From: Comamonadaceae bacterium
GTDB taxonomy: Bacteria > Pseudomonadota > Gammaproteobacteria > Burkholderiales > Burkholderiaceae_C
Assembly: GCA_947372745.1 (NCBI GenBank)
Contig: CANBUY010000001.1
Coordinates: 1 to 64,000, forward strand
Length of the DNA stretch: 64,000 bases
Direction of reading: 5' to 3'
Shown here: one piece after another, positions 39,505 to 48,043 of the stretch
How the letters are laid out: each line of letters starts with the position of its first letter
Position numbering within the stretch: the stretch's first letter is position 1
Made by a program: the position numbers and the translations under genes
The notes under the pieces: model-generated
What the model was told of the DNA's origin: nothing
What the model saw: the letters and a program-made list of their open reading frames with translations, nothing else
Databases searched by the model: none

Positions 39505-40281
39505 ATGGCTAAATTTGCTGCCAACCTTTCCATGCTTTTTACCGAGCTGCCTTTTCTGGACCGCTTTGAAGCGGCCGCCAAGGCCGGCTTCAAAGCCGTA
39601 GAATTTTTATTCCCCTACGCCTGGACGGCTGAAGAAATTAAACAGCGCCTGGACGAGCACGGCTTGACGCTGGTCTTGCACAACCTGCCCGCAGGCGACT
39701 GGGACGCCGGTGAACGCGGCATTGCCTGCCACCCGGACCGGGTGGAAGAGTTCCGCGCTGGTGTGGTGAAAGCCGTCGCTTATGCCAAGGTGCTGGGCGT
39801 TGGCCAATTGAACTGTCTGGCGGGCAAAGCCCCTGCGGGTGTGAGCGACCCTTTGTTGCACCAAACGCTGGTTGACAACCTGAAGTTTGCTGCGAACGCC
39901 TTGCAAGCGGCAGGCCTGCGCTTGCTCATTGAGCCGATCAACTCGTTTGATATTCCTGGCTTTTACCTCAACTTCACCTCGCAGGCGCTCTCTATTCTGG
40001 ATGAAGTGGGTGCTAACAATGCATTTGTGCAGTACGACATTTACCACGCGCAGCGCATGGAAGGCGAACTGGCCGCAACGATGCAAAAGCACTTGGCGCG
40101 CATTGGCCATATTCAATTGGCCGACAACCCAGGGCGCAACGAACCCGGCACCGGCGAGATTAACTACCCGTTCTTGTTCAAGCACCTGGAGCGCATTGGC
40201 TACAGCGGCTGGATTGGCTGCGAATACAAACCCGCCACTACCACTGAAGCCGGCCTGGGCTGGCTTCAACAAGCCGCCTGA
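39505..40281 (+). CDS. hyi: Hydroxypyruvate isomerase
   Basis: A 258-residue TIM-barrel protein of the xylose-isomerase-like fold. It interconverts hydroxypyruvate and tartronate semialdehyde. The start MAKFAANLSMLFTELPFLDRF and metal-binding region (EPINSFDIPGFYL, QYDIYHAQRMEGEL, HIQLADNPGRNEPGTGEINY, IGCEYKP) match Hyi. An AGGAG ribosome site precedes ATG 39505. It sits between gcl and glxR, the order seen in E. coli and many betaproteobacteria. Confidence 0.94.
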   Translation: MAKFAANLSMLFTELPFLDRFEAAAKAGFKAVEFLFPYAWTAEEIKQRLDEHGLTLVLHNLPAGDWDAGERGIACHPDRVEEFRAGVVKAVAYAKVLGVGQLNCLAGKAPAGVSDPLLHQTLVDNLKFAANALQAAGLRLLIEPINSFDIPGFYLNFTSQALSILDEVGANNAFVQYDIYHAQRMEGELAATMQKHLARIGHIQLADNPGRNEPGTGEINYPFLFKHLERIGYSGWIGCEYKPATTTEAGLGWLQQAA

Positions 40282-40312
40282 TCAACCCACCCACACTATT
40301 TAAGGAAACAGC

Positions 40313-41218
40313 ATGACGTCCAACGCACTCAAAATTGGTTTTATTGGCCTCGGCACCATGGGCTCGCCTATGGCAGAGCACCTCATCAAAGCGGGCCACC
40401 AGCTCTACGTTTACACCCTCGGAAAAATGCCCGAGGCGATTGCCACCAGCAGCGCCACCCAGTGCATCACCTCCAAGGGTGTGGCCGAGCGCGCCGACAT
40501 CATCTTTCTGATGGTGCCCGACACCCCTGATGTAGAGGCTGCCCTGTTTGGCGAGCACGGCATTGCAGCGGGCTTGAGCGCCGGCAAAGTGGTGGTGGAC
40601 ATGAGCTCTATCTCACCAATTGCTACCAAGGTTTTTGCCAAGAAGATCAACGACCTGGGCTGCGACTACCTCGATGCACCCGTTTCGGGTGGCGAAGTGG
40701 GCGCCAAGAACGCCACGCTGTCGATCATGGTGGGCGGCTCAGAGGCGGTGTTTGAAAAAATCAAACCCCTGTTTGAGTTGATGGGTAAAAACATCACGCT
40801 GGTGGGTGGCAACGGTGACGGACAAACCGCCAAAGTGGCCAACCAAATCATTGTGGCGCTGAACATTGAAGCGGTCGCTGAGGCCTTGCTGTTTGCGTCT
40901 CGCGCAGGTGCCGACCCGGCCCGCGTGCGCTTGGCGCTGATGGGCGGTTTTGCCTCCAGCAAAATTCTTGAGGTGCATGGCGATCGCATGGTCAAGCGCA
41001 CGTTTGACCCCGGCTTCAGAATCGAGCTGCACCAGAAGGACCTGAACCTGGCGCTCTCCAGCGCGCGGGCTCTGGGTGTCTCCTTGCCCAACACGGCCAC
41101 GGCACAAGAGTTGTTCAACTCCTGCGTCGCGCACGGCGGACGCGCCTGGGACCACTCGGCGATGGTGCGCGCGCTTGAGAAGTTGGCCAACTTCGAGATT
41201 GGCCAAAAAGCAGATTGA
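40313..41218 (+). CDS. glxR: Tartronate semialdehyde reductase (2-hydroxy-3-oxopropionate reductase)
   Basis: A 301-residue beta-hydroxyacid dehydrogenase: NAD-binding GFIGLGTMGSPMAEHLIKAGH (first 20 shown in part), substrate loop LDAPVSGGEVGAKNATLSIM, catalytic lysine in GQTAKVANQIIVALNIEAV and the C-terminal FDPGFRIELHQKDLNLAL. It reduces tartronate semialdehyde to D-glycerate, the product used by the next gene. An AGGA ribosome site precedes ATG 40313. Confidence 0.94.
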   Translation: MTSNALKIGFIGLGTMGSPMAEHLIKAGHQLYVYTLGKMPEAIATSSATQCITSKGVAERADIIFLMVPDTPDVEAALFGEHGIAAGLSAGKVVVDMSSISPIATKVFAKKINDLGCDYLDAPVSGGEVGAKNATLSIMVGGSEAVFEKIKPLFELMGKNITLVGGNGDGQTAKVANQIIVALNIEAVAEALLFASRAGADPARVRLALMGGFASSKILEVHGDRMVKRTFDPGFRIELHQKDLNLALSSARALGVSLPNTATAQELFNSCVAHGGRAWDHSAMVRALEKLANFEIGQKAD

Positions 41219-41238
41219 TTGATCCACCGACGCATGCC

Positions 41239-42546
41239 ATGACCCTTCTAAAAGCCAACCCTGAAACGAAGCCCGAGGCCTTGCTGCGGCGCCTGTTTGC
41301 GGCCGCCATTGCCAGCGCCCAACCTGCCCTGTGCCTGCCGACGCATTTGCCGACGCCGGAGTCCCTGGGCGGGGGTCGCCTCATTGTGATTGGTGCGGGC
41401 AAGGCGTCTGCCGCTATGGCCCGGGTGGTGGAAGACCACTGGCCGGCGCCCCTCAGCGGGCTGATCGTGACACGTTACGGCTACGGCGTGCCGTGTGCAC
41501 GGATTGAGATTGTGGAGGCTTCGCACCCATTGCCGGATGAGGCTGGGCTGCATGCAGCCCAGCGCATGCTCAAGTTGGTGGAGGGACTGCGCGAAGACGA
41601 TCTGGTCTTGTGCCTGATCTCAGGTGGTGGCTCTTCTTTATTGCCGCTGCCTATTGACGGTATAACGCTGGAAGACAAACAGGCCGTGAACCGCGCCTTG
41701 CTGGCATCGGGCGCCACCATCAGCGAGATGAACTGCGTGCGCCGCCACCTGTCCGCCATCAAAGGGGGGCGTCTGGCCGCCGCCTGCCACCCGGCGCGCG
41801 TGCTCACGCTGCTAATTTCCGATGTGCCGGGCGACTCGCCGATGGACATTGCCTCGGGCCCCACGGTGCCCGACCCCACCCGCTGCGATGAGGCCCTGGC
41901 CATCATCCGGCGCTATCAGATCACCTTGCCTGCGGCTGTGCTTGAGGTGCTTGAAAGCGGACGCGGTGAATCCGTCAAACCTGGTGACCCCCGTCTGGCG
42001 CGGTCTGAAGTACGCATGATCGCCACGCCCCAAATGGCGCTGGAAGCGGCGGCACAGGAGGCGCGCCAAGCAGGTTTTGCGGCCCATATTTTGGGTGATG
42101 CACTGGAAGGTGAAGCGCGTGATGTGGGCAAAGTGCTGGCCGGTATGGCGCTGCAGGTGGCGCAGCGCAGCCAGCCTTTTGCCAGCCCCTGCGTCTTGCT
42201 TTCGGGCGGGGAAACCACCGTCACCGTGCGCGGCGATGGCCGGGGCGGGCGCAATGTGGAGTGCCTGCTGGCCGCAGCCATTGCCCTGAACGGCCACCCG
42301 CGTATTTATGCCCTGGCTGGCGACACCGATGGGGTGGACGGTCAGGAAGAAATAGCGGGTGCCACGCTGGCACCCGACTCGCTGGCCCGGGCGTGGTCTC
42401 TGGGCCTCAAGCCCAAGGACAGCCTGGCCAACAACGATGGGCATGGTTTCTTCGGGGCGCTTGGCGACTCGGTGGTGACCGGCCCTACCCTCACGAATGT
42501 GAATGATTTTCGTGCCCTGTTGATCACGGCACACGACGAGACCTGA
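41239..42546 (+). CDS. Glycerate 2-kinase, MOFRL family (GckA/TtuD type)
   Basis: A kinase of about 435 residues that phosphorylates D-glycerate to 2-phosphoglycerate. The DUF4147 N-domain has IVIGAGKASAAMARVVEDHW and ISGGGSSLLPLP; the MOFRL C-domain has LSGGETTVTVRGDGRGGRN and YALAGDTDGVDGQEEIAGA. The frame is open from TTG 41215 inside the glxR stop region, but ATG 41239 (MTLLKANPETKPEALLRRLF) is more natural. It is unrelated to the GarK/GlxK kinases of enteric bacteria. Its product enters lower glycolysis one step before enolase. Confidence 0.92.
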   Translation: MTLLKANPETKPEALLRRLFAAAIASAQPALCLPTHLPTPESLGGGRLIVIGAGKASAAMARVVEDHWPAPLSGLIVTRYGYGVPCARIEIVEASHPLPDEAGLHAAQRMLKLVEGLREDDLVLCLISGGGSSLLPLPIDGITLEDKQAVNRALLASGATISEMNCVRRHLSAIKGGRLAAACHPARVLTLLISDVPGDSPMDIASGPTVPDPTRCDEALAIIRRYQITLPAAVLEVLESGRGESVKPGDPRLARSEVRMIATPQMALEAAAQEARQAGFAAHILGDALEGEARDVGKVLAGMALQVAQRSQPFASPCVLLSGGETTVTVRGDGRGGRNVECLLAAAIALNGHPRIYALAGDTDGVDGQEEIAGATLAPDSLARAWSLGLKPKDSLANNDGHGFFGALGDSVVTGPTLTNVNDFRALLITAHDET

Positions 42547-42549
42547 ACC

Positions 42550-43968
42550 ATGCGCAGAACCCGTAACGCCAAAATTGTGGCCACCCTTGGCCCCGCCAGC
42601 TCCAGCAAAGACACCGTGCGCCAGTTATTTCTGGCCGGGGTCGATGTCTTTAGACTCAACTTCAGCCACGGCAGCGCCGACGACCACCGCGCCCGTTTTG
42701 CCACTCTGCGCGAGCTAGAGCAGGAAACCGGTCGCCCGATTGGCATCTTGGCCGACTTGCAAGGCCCCAAGCTGCGCGTGGGCACTTTTGCCAACGGCCC
42801 CGTGATGCTGATTGAAGGCCAGCCCTTCCGGCTCGATCTGGACGCCACCCCCGGTAACGCCGAGCGTGCGGGCATGCCGCACCCGGAAATATTTGCCGCG
42901 CTAGTGCCCGGTGCCGAGTTGCTGCTTGACGATGGCCGCCTGCGTTTGGTGGTGGAGACCTGCGGCCCCGAGTTTGCCCAAACCCGCGTGCTGGTCGGCG
43001 GAAAATTGTCCGAGCGCAAAGGTGTGAATGTGCCCGGCGTGGTGCTGCCTTTGACAGCCCTGACCGCCAAAGACCGGCGCGACCTAGCCTTGGCCCTGGA
43101 GCTGGGCGCTGACTGGATTGCCTTGTCTTTTGTGCAACGGCCAGAAGATGTGCTGGAGGCCCGCGAACTGATTGGCAACCGCGCCGCGATTGTCTCCAAA
43201 CTTGAAAAACCCTCGGCCATTGAGCGCCTGGACGAGATCGTGGCCTTGTCCGATGCGGTGATGGTGGCGCGTGGCGACCTAGGCGTTGAGTTACCTGCTG
43301 AACGCGTGCCCGCGATACAAAAACGCATTGTGCGTACCTGCCGCCGCTTGGGTAAACCGGTCATTGTGGCCACGCAGATGCTGGAATCGATGGTGGACAG
43401 CCCGGTGCCGACCCGCGCTGAAGCCTCGGATGTGGCCACCGCCATTTATGACGGTGCTGACGCCGTCATGCTGTCAGCCGAATCGGCCTCGGGCAAACAC
43501 CCGATTGAAGCGGTGGAGATGATGAACCGCATCATTGAAGAGGTGGAGTCAGACCCGCTGTACCGCCAGTTGATTGACGCTTCGCACACCTCGGCCCGCC
43601 CGGGTGGCGATGTGGCCGAAGCGGTTTGCTGCGCCATGCGCCGCGCGGTGGGCTTGCTGCAAGCCGCCGCCATTGTTTGCTACACCAGCTCAGGCCACAC
43701 CAGTTTGCGCGCCGCGCGTGAACGACCTGAAGCGCCGGTGTTGAGCCTGACGCCCAACATCGACACCGCACGGCGCCTGGCGCTGGTCTGGGGTATTCAT
43801 TCGGTGCACATTCATGATGTGGATGACGTGCGGCAAATGACCACCATTGCCTGCGAGATTGCACGGCGCGAAGGTTTTGCCGAAGTGGGGCAGACCATTG
43901 TGGCAATAGCTGGCATGCCCTTTGGCACGCCTGGCACCACCAACCTGATGCGCATCGCGACGGTTTAA
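42550..43968 (+). CDS. pyk: Pyruvate kinase
   Basis: A 472-residue pyruvate kinase: RNAKIVATLGPASSSKDTV, FRLNFSHG, ADLQGPKLRVG, the active-site region MVARGDLGVEL and VIVATQMLESM, and a C-terminal regulatory domain (VCYTSSGHTSLRAARERP). It starts 4 bases after the glycerate kinase stop, so it is almost certainly part of the gcl operon. This makes a route from glyoxylate to pyruvate with only enolase encoded elsewhere. Whether another pyk exists in the genome cannot be seen. It ends 5 bases from the convergent copper chaperone gene, with no terminator between. Confidence 0.95.
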   Translation: MRRTRNAKIVATLGPASSSKDTVRQLFLAGVDVFRLNFSHGSADDHRARFATLRELEQETGRPIGILADLQGPKLRVGTFANGPVMLIEGQPFRLDLDATPGNAERAGMPHPEIFAALVPGAELLLDDGRLRLVVETCGPEFAQTRVLVGGKLSERKGVNVPGVVLPLTALTAKDRRDLALALELGADWIALSFVQRPEDVLEARELIGNRAAIVSKLEKPSAIERLDEIVALSDAVMVARGDLGVELPAERVPAIQKRIVRTCRRLGKPVIVATQMLESMVDSPVPTRAEASDVATAIYDGADAVMLSAESASGKHPIEAVEMMNRIIEEVESDPLYRQLIDASHTSARPGGDVAEAVCCAMRRAVGLLQAAAIVCYTSSGHTSLRAARERPEAPVLSLTPNIDTARRLALVWGIHSVHIHDVDDVRQMTTIACEIARREGFAEVGQTIVAIAGMPFGTPGTTNLMRIATV

Positions 43969-43973
43969 AACGC

Positions 43974-44462
43974 TCAGTGCTTGCTGTGGTCCATGGCGGG
44001 TTTGTCACCCGCCTTGGCAGCAGGTGCGCCAGGGGCTACCGCCGCCACAGGCACTTTCAGTTCCACTTTGCTCTCCACGCCTTTGGCGTCCTTGAACACC
44101 AGGGTGAGGGGCACAGTGCTGTCTTTGGGCAAGGCGGCTTTCAGGTCCATCAGCATGACGTGGTAGCCACCGGATTTGAGTTCCACGGTTTTACCTGCGG
44201 GCAAGTCCAGCCCACCGACGACCGCGCGCATTTTCATGACGTCGCCTTCCATTTTCATTTCGTGCACTTCGGCAACACCCGCCGCAGGCGATGACGCTGA
44301 GACCAGCTTGCTGCCTTCTTTGGCGGTGATTTTCATGAAGGCGCCGGTGGCTTTCTGGCCCGGCACGCTGGTTCGCACCCAGGCGTCTTTCACCTCGACC
44401 GTTTGGGCAAAAGCGCTGACAGAAGCCAGGGCGGCGATGAGAGCGATAGTTTTCAGTTTCAT
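43974..44462 (-). CDS. Periplasmic copper chaperone PCu(A)C
   Basis: A 162-residue secreted Cu(I) carrier that supplies cytochrome oxidase. The signal peptide is MKLKTIALIAALASVSAFAQ. Copper ligands are spaced much as in the family motif: H67 with M69, M78, then H101 and M103 (EVHEMK, MKMRAVV, YHVMLMDL). An extra C-terminal tail ends DKPAMDHSKH, which could bind additional metal. It is the last gene of the minus-strand TonB/thioredoxin operon. That position is the main reason to read the operon as copper-related. Confidence 0.92.
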   Translation of the reverse strand: MKLKTIALIAALASVSAFAQTVEVKDAWVRTSVPGQKATGAFMKITAKEGSKLVSASSPAAGVAEVHEMKMEGDVMKMRAVVGGLDLPAGKTVELKSGGYHVMLMDLKAALPKDSTVPLTLVFKDAKGVESKVELKVPVAAVAPGAPAAKAGDKPAMDHSKH

Positions 44463-44489
44463 GGAGTTTCCTTAACAGTTAAAAAGGGT

Positions 44490-45020
44490 TCAGGCCAGCC
44501 AGGCTTTGAGCTGGGCGGCGCTGGGGGGACCAATGCTGCGCTGTACCGCGCCTTGGCGATCGATCAGCACGATGTAGGGGGTGACGTTGCGCCACTTCGG
44601 GTCAACGGTCTGGCGAATTTCGGGCTCAAAACCGTCAAAGGCGTAGATGCGCGTGGCGCCCGCGTAGTGGTGGGCATGGGCCAGCGCACGGGCGCCGGTC
44701 ACGTCCATCACGACAGCGGCCAATTCCACCTTTTTGTGGGCCGCCACCACCGCCTCGTTCAGGGCCTCAAAGGCCTCGGGGCAGGTGGGGCAGTAGGTGG
44801 TGGTGAACACATAGGCCGCAGGCCGGGGGCCATCACGCAGCAGTCGGAGCCAGGTGGACTTGTCAAACGGCACTACTTTTTTAATAGCTGCACTAGTATG
44901 TTGTGATTGGGCTAGAGAACTATTTGTTATAAAAATAGCTGCTGCTGCCGCTAGCCAAGTGCGACGCCCCACCGGTGCGGCGCACACCGGGGCTTGGACC
45001 TGTTTAAAAACGGAGGTCAT
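44490..45020 (-). CDS. Thioredoxin-like periplasmic protein
   Basis: About 176 residues. ATG 45020, with a GGAG ribosome site overlapping the end of the upstream gene region, gives MTSVFKQVQAPVCAAPVGRR. A hydrophobic segment with a possible twin-arginine motif (GRRTWLAAAAAIFI) follows. The mature part has a thioredoxin-like CxxC (YVFTTTYCPTCPEAFEAL) and a TPYIVLIDRQGAVQ strand. It could reduce or load copper sites, as Sco/TlpA proteins do, but its partner is not known. Residues about 31-47, covering the likely signal cleavage site (SSLAQ), are encoded by an ATAGCTG-type repeat. It overlaps the preceding gene by 17 bases. Confidence 0.75.
   Translation of the reverse strand: MTSVFKQVQAPVCAAPVGRRTWLAAAAAIFITNSSLAQSQHTSAAIKKVVPFDKSTWLRLLRDGPRPAAYVFTTTYCPTCPEAFEALNEAVVAAHKKVELAAVVMDVTGARALAHAHHYAGATRIYAFDGFEPEIRQTVDPKWRNVTPYIVLIDRQGAVQRSIGPPSAAQLKAWLA
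44881..44930 (+). repeat. ATAGCTG-type repeat in a signal-peptide region, copy D
   Basis: Reads AATAGCTGCACTAG, then GGGCTAGAG and CTATTT. It is opposite in orientation to the gene it interrupts and encodes ITNSSLAQSQHTSAAIK of the thioredoxin-like protein. Confidence 0.6.
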
Positions 45021-46251
45021 GGACTTGCACCTCTTTGACGTTGCGCCACACCACGGCCATGCGGGCGCCTTGCTGAACCAATCGGGGATGGTCGTTGTCA
45101 CCCGTGACCTGGCCCAGAACGACCAAGCGGAAACTTTGGCCGCTGTCTTCAGACAACCAGGCTTTCAGTGTGCTGGTGGCACCGCTCACGCTGCGCCACA
45201 CCACGGCGACGCGGGTGCCCCAGGCTTTCACATCGGCGTGTTCGGCAAACTCATCCGGCAGCACACGCACGGTCTCTGGGCGCGGGCTGCCATCGGGCAT
45301 CAGGCGGGCATAGCGCACGGCGGCCACGTCCTCGCCCCCCTCTTTTCGCTGGCCAAACCACACCGTGTGAAAACCACCGTCAGCGGCCAGCGCCAGGCCG
45401 GGGCCGTGGTGCGGGCAGGCGTCAATATGCCAGTCGTCAAAGCTGGCGCGTACCACGGGCGCAGCGTCTGCTGTGTTGAGCATGGCAAAGCCGTGGTCGC
45501 GCACGTTGGCGCCAAACACATGTCGCCACATCGCACGCAGCACGCCGTCTGACCCGGGGGCCAGCGCAATGCGGCAGCACTCACAAGAGTGGTCAGCAAG
45601 TTTGAGGTCGGGGCCAAAGGTAGCACCGCCGTCGAGGGACTCGTTGCGGTAAATGGCTGCGCCCACGTAGCTGGTTTTTTTGCCCACTTTGGGGGCCAGC
45701 AGCATGTCGCGCTTGTCGACCCACAGCGTGTGCAGCACGCCTTGGGCGTCAAAGGCAATCGACTCGAAGCGGTGGGTAATTTCTTGGCGGTCTGCGTGTA
45801 CGGTGAAAGGCGCGGAGAACGTTTGACCGCCATCGGTGGAGCGCAGCATGCGAATCATGCCGGTGTAGGGCTTGGCCAGAGGCTGCGTGTAGCTGATGAC
45901 CACCCAACCCTTGGGTCCAAAAGCGAGCTTGGGCCAGTTTTCACCATCGGCAGACAGGGCGTCTGTGCCGGTTGCAATGATCTGCGGCGCCGTCCATTGC
46001 GGCTTGGCCCCGGCAGCACTTGGGCTGCTTTGTACAAACAGCTTGTTCTCTGCATTGAGCCCGGTGATCCACAAACGGCCATCGGGTGAAAAAGCGGCCC
46101 CGGTGGCCAGTTGCAGGCGCGCCGGATGCGCCCAAGCCGGGTTGCCGCTCAGGACCAAAGCGGCCAGGCAAGCAAGACAAAACCGCCAAAACGCATAGAT
46201 GGCCGCGCTTCGCTCGCCATGACGGGCTTGAGTTGAAAGGCGTGCGTTCAT
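45004..46251 (-). CDS. Sialidase-fold (BNR-repeat) exported protein with Cys/His motifs
   Basis: A 415-residue exported protein. A signal peptide with core FCLACLAALVLSGNPAWA is followed by a predicted six-bladed propeller with Asp-box-like strands (STDGGQTFSAPF, SEDSGQSFRLVV). It is unlikely to be a true sialidase because no catalytic Arg/Tyr set was recognised. It carries SCECCRIALAP and DACPHHGPGLA, cysteine and histidine clusters that could bind copper. Its place between exbD and a thioredoxin-like gene in a PCu(A)C operon supports a metal role. The start shares ATGA with exbD. Residues 9-22 (ARHGERSAAIYAFW) are encoded by a GTCATTGCGAG-type repeat and form the n-region of the signal peptide. 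Confidence 0.78.
   Translation of the reverse strand: MNARLSTQARHGERSAAIYAFWRFCLACLAALVLSGNPAWAHPARLQLATGAAFSPDGRLWITGLNAENKLFVQSSPSAAGAKPQWTAPQIIATGTDALSADGENWPKLAFGPKGWVVISYTQPLAKPYTGMIRMLRSTDGGQTFSAPFTVHADRQEITHRFESIAFDAQGVLHTLWVDKRDMLLAPKVGKKTSYVGAAIYRNESLDGGATFGPDLKLADHSCECCRIALAPGSDGVLRAMWRHVFGANVRDHGFAMLNTADAAPVVRASFDDWHIDACPHHGPGLALAADGGFHTVWFGQRKEGGEDVAAVRYARLMPDGSPRPETVRVLPDEFAEHADVKAWGTRVAVVWRSVSGATSTLKAWLSEDSGQSFRLVVLGQVTGDNDHPRLVQQGARMAVVWRNVKEVQVHDLRF
46190..46228 (-). repeat. GTCATTGCGAG-type repeat at the start of a coding sequence
   Basis: On the minus strand it reads CGTCATGGCGAGCGAAGCGC followed by GGCCATCTATG. It lies 24 bases into the sialidase-fold gene and supplies 13-14 codons before the hydrophobic signal core. 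Confidence 0.75.
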
Positions 46252-46667
46252 GGGGTGGGCTCGGTGATGAAGCCGATTTTCTTGATGCCGGTCTTTTGGG
46301 CCAAGGCCATGGCGCCTGCTACGCGCTCGTAGCGCACGGCTTTGTCGCCGCGAATATGCAGTTCAGGCTGCGGCACGCGGGTGCTGGCGGCTTGGAGTTG
46401 CAGAGCCAGGCCGGCGTCATCAACAGGGGCTTCGTTCCAGTAATACTGGCCGGTGGCATCCACACTCAGGCGAATGGTCTCGGGCTTGGCGTCCTGCGGC
46501 TGGTTGCTGGCCCGGGGCAGGTCAATAGTGACCGCGTGTTTCATCACTGGCACGGTGATGATGAAGATGATGAGCAGTACCAGCATGACGTCCACGAGTG
46601 GTGTCATGTTGATTTCGTTCATCACCTCGTCGGTGTCATCCTGGGTTCCAAAAGCCATGGTGGTCAA
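46248..46667 (-). CDS. exbD: Biopolymer transport protein ExbD
   Basis: A 139-residue inner-membrane protein with one N-terminal helix. The proton-path aspartate is D26 in MTPLVDVMLVLLIIFIITVP. The periplasmic domain includes PELHIRGDKAVRYERV. With ExbB it turns proton flow into force on TonB. The start overlaps the exbB stop by 4 bases (ATGA), and its own stop overlaps the next start in the same way. Confidence 0.93.
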   Translation of the reverse strand: MTTMAFGTQDDTDEVMNEINMTPLVDVMLVLLIIFIITVPVMKHAVTIDLPRASNQPQDAKPETIRLSVDATGQYYWNEAPVDDAGLALQLQAASTRVPQPELHIRGDKAVRYERVAGAMALAQKTGIKKIGFITEPTP

Positions 46668-47407
46668 CCTTTGCGCTTGGGCAGCACTTGGGCGCCGTGG
46701 CCAAAGGAGGCACTGGTGCCGACCCGGGCACCGGTCACAAACAACGCGTGCAAGTCGTAGGCAAAGCGGTTGAGCTTGCCGATGACGCCCTTGTTGCCCC
46801 GCACCAGTGCGTTGTAGCCCAGCACGGCGGGAATCGCCACAGCCAAGCCGAGCGCGGTCATGATGAGCGCCTCGCCAATCGGACCGGCCACTTTGTCGAT
46901 GGTCGATTGCCCGGCGGCGCCAATGGCCAGCAGCGCGTGGTAAATGCCCCAGACCGTGCCAAACAAACCGACAAACGGCGCTGTAGAGCCGACCGAGGCC
47001 AGCACCGCCAACCCCGATTGCAGCTCGGCCGTGGCGTGGTCAATTGAGCCCCGCAGGCAGCGCGTCACCCAGTCGTTGCGGTCCAGTGAGTCAATCAGTT
47101 GGCGATTGCCCTCATGCGGCAACAGATGCGCATCCGCTTCTTGCGCGGTGATGGCCAAGTGGCGAAAGGGGTTGGACGCTTCGTCAGCCAACTGGGTCAA
47201 GCCTTGGGCAAAGTCCGGGGCATGCCAGAACTGCTCAAGAGCCAAGGCCTGCTTGGCGGCCTGGCGCAAACCCAGCGCCTTGATGAGGATCACCACCCAG
47301 GACGCCAAAGACATGGCCAGCAACAGCAAGGCCACCGTGCGGGTCACGAGGTCGCCCTGGGTCCAAAGAGACATCAAACCAGATTCAGCATTCATTAAAT
47401 AAGTCAC
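46664..47407 (-). CDS. exbB: Biopolymer transport protein ExbB (MotA/TolQ family)
   Basis: A 247-residue protein with three helices: one near residues 20-45 (VALLLLAMSLASWVVILIKAL) and two in the conserved C-terminal half (STAPFVGLFGTVWGIYHAL; GEALIMTALGLAVAIPAVL). The cytoplasmic loop lies between the first and second. It is the pentameric motor partner of ExbD. ATGA overlaps join it to tonB upstream and exbD downstream. Confidence 0.93.
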   Translation of the reverse strand: MTYLMNAESGLMSLWTQGDLVTRTVALLLLAMSLASWVVILIKALGLRQAAKQALALEQFWHAPDFAQGLTQLADEASNPFRHLAITAQEADAHLLPHEGNRQLIDSLDRNDWVTRCLRGSIDHATAELQSGLAVLASVGSTAPFVGLFGTVWGIYHALLAIGAAGQSTIDKVAGPIGEALIMTALGLAVAIPAVLGYNALVRGNKGVIGKLNRFAYDLHALFVTGARVGTSASFGHGAQVLPKRKG

Positions 47408-48036
47408 TCCAAAACAAAATTAATCGGCACGTTAAACCACATGGCCTCGGCCACGCCACCACGCTTACCGGGCACATAGCGCCAGCGTTGCGCCGTCATT
47501 AAAGCCGCTTGGTCCAGCCGCTCAAAACCGCTGGACTGGCGGATTTCAGCTTTTTGAACCACGCCGTCCACCCCTATCAGCACCCGCACCACCACCTTGC
47601 CCTGCTCGCCCAAACGCTTGCTCATGCCCGGGTAGGCGGGTTTGGGGTTTTGCAGGTAGTCGGCGTCGCTGGAAGGGAGCTCGACTTTGGGCGCCGCCAC
47701 CGGAGCCGGTGGGGCCGTGATGGCGGGCAGTGGCACGGCCCGCGCCACAACGCCCACTGGCGCATTCGGGGCAGGGGTCGGCTCGGCAATAGCCAGCGGC
47801 ATCGGCGGCGGCGTCTCGGTTTTGCGCACCACCGGTGCCGCCACCACTTTGGGCAGCACCGGCGGTGGAATCACCCGGGGCTTGGGCGGCTCGATGAATT
47901 CACTGAGCATTTGCACTGGCACCAGCACTTCCACCACGCGGCGGATCAAGCCCGTTTGCAAGGCCCACAGCGCCGCCCCATGGAACAGCAAAACGCTGGC
48001 CACGATAAGGGTGTTGCGGGAGAGGGGTTTGGACAT
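47404..48036 (-). CDS. tonB: Energy transducer TonB
   Basis: A 210-residue protein with one N-terminal anchor (LIVASVLLFHGAALWAL), a proline-rich periplasmic stretch (EPPKPRVIPPPVLPKV onward) and the TonB C-terminal domain (PAYPGMSKRLGEQGKVVVRV, SGFERLDQAALMTAQRWRY). It spans the periplasm to drive TonB-dependent receptors. It lies 7 bases after a receptor gene, so this TonB is probably dedicated to, or at least co-made with, that receptor. Confidence 0.94.
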   Translation of the reverse strand: MSKPLSRNTLIVASVLLFHGAALWALQTGLIRRVVEVLVPVQMLSEFIEPPKPRVIPPPVLPKVVAAPVVRKTETPPPMPLAIAEPTPAPNAPVGVVARAVPLPAITAPPAPVAAPKVELPSSDADYLQNPKPAYPGMSKRLGEQGKVVVRVLIGVDGVVQKAEIRQSSGFERLDQAALMTAQRWRYVPGKRGGVAEAMWFNVPINFVLE

Positions 48037-48043
48037 GGTTAGA

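Noticed and set aside
43969-43973. Expected terminator between pyk and the convergent copper chaperone gene
   Set aside because: Only 5 bases separate the stop codons and no hairpin was found; ends must lie inside the opposite gene.
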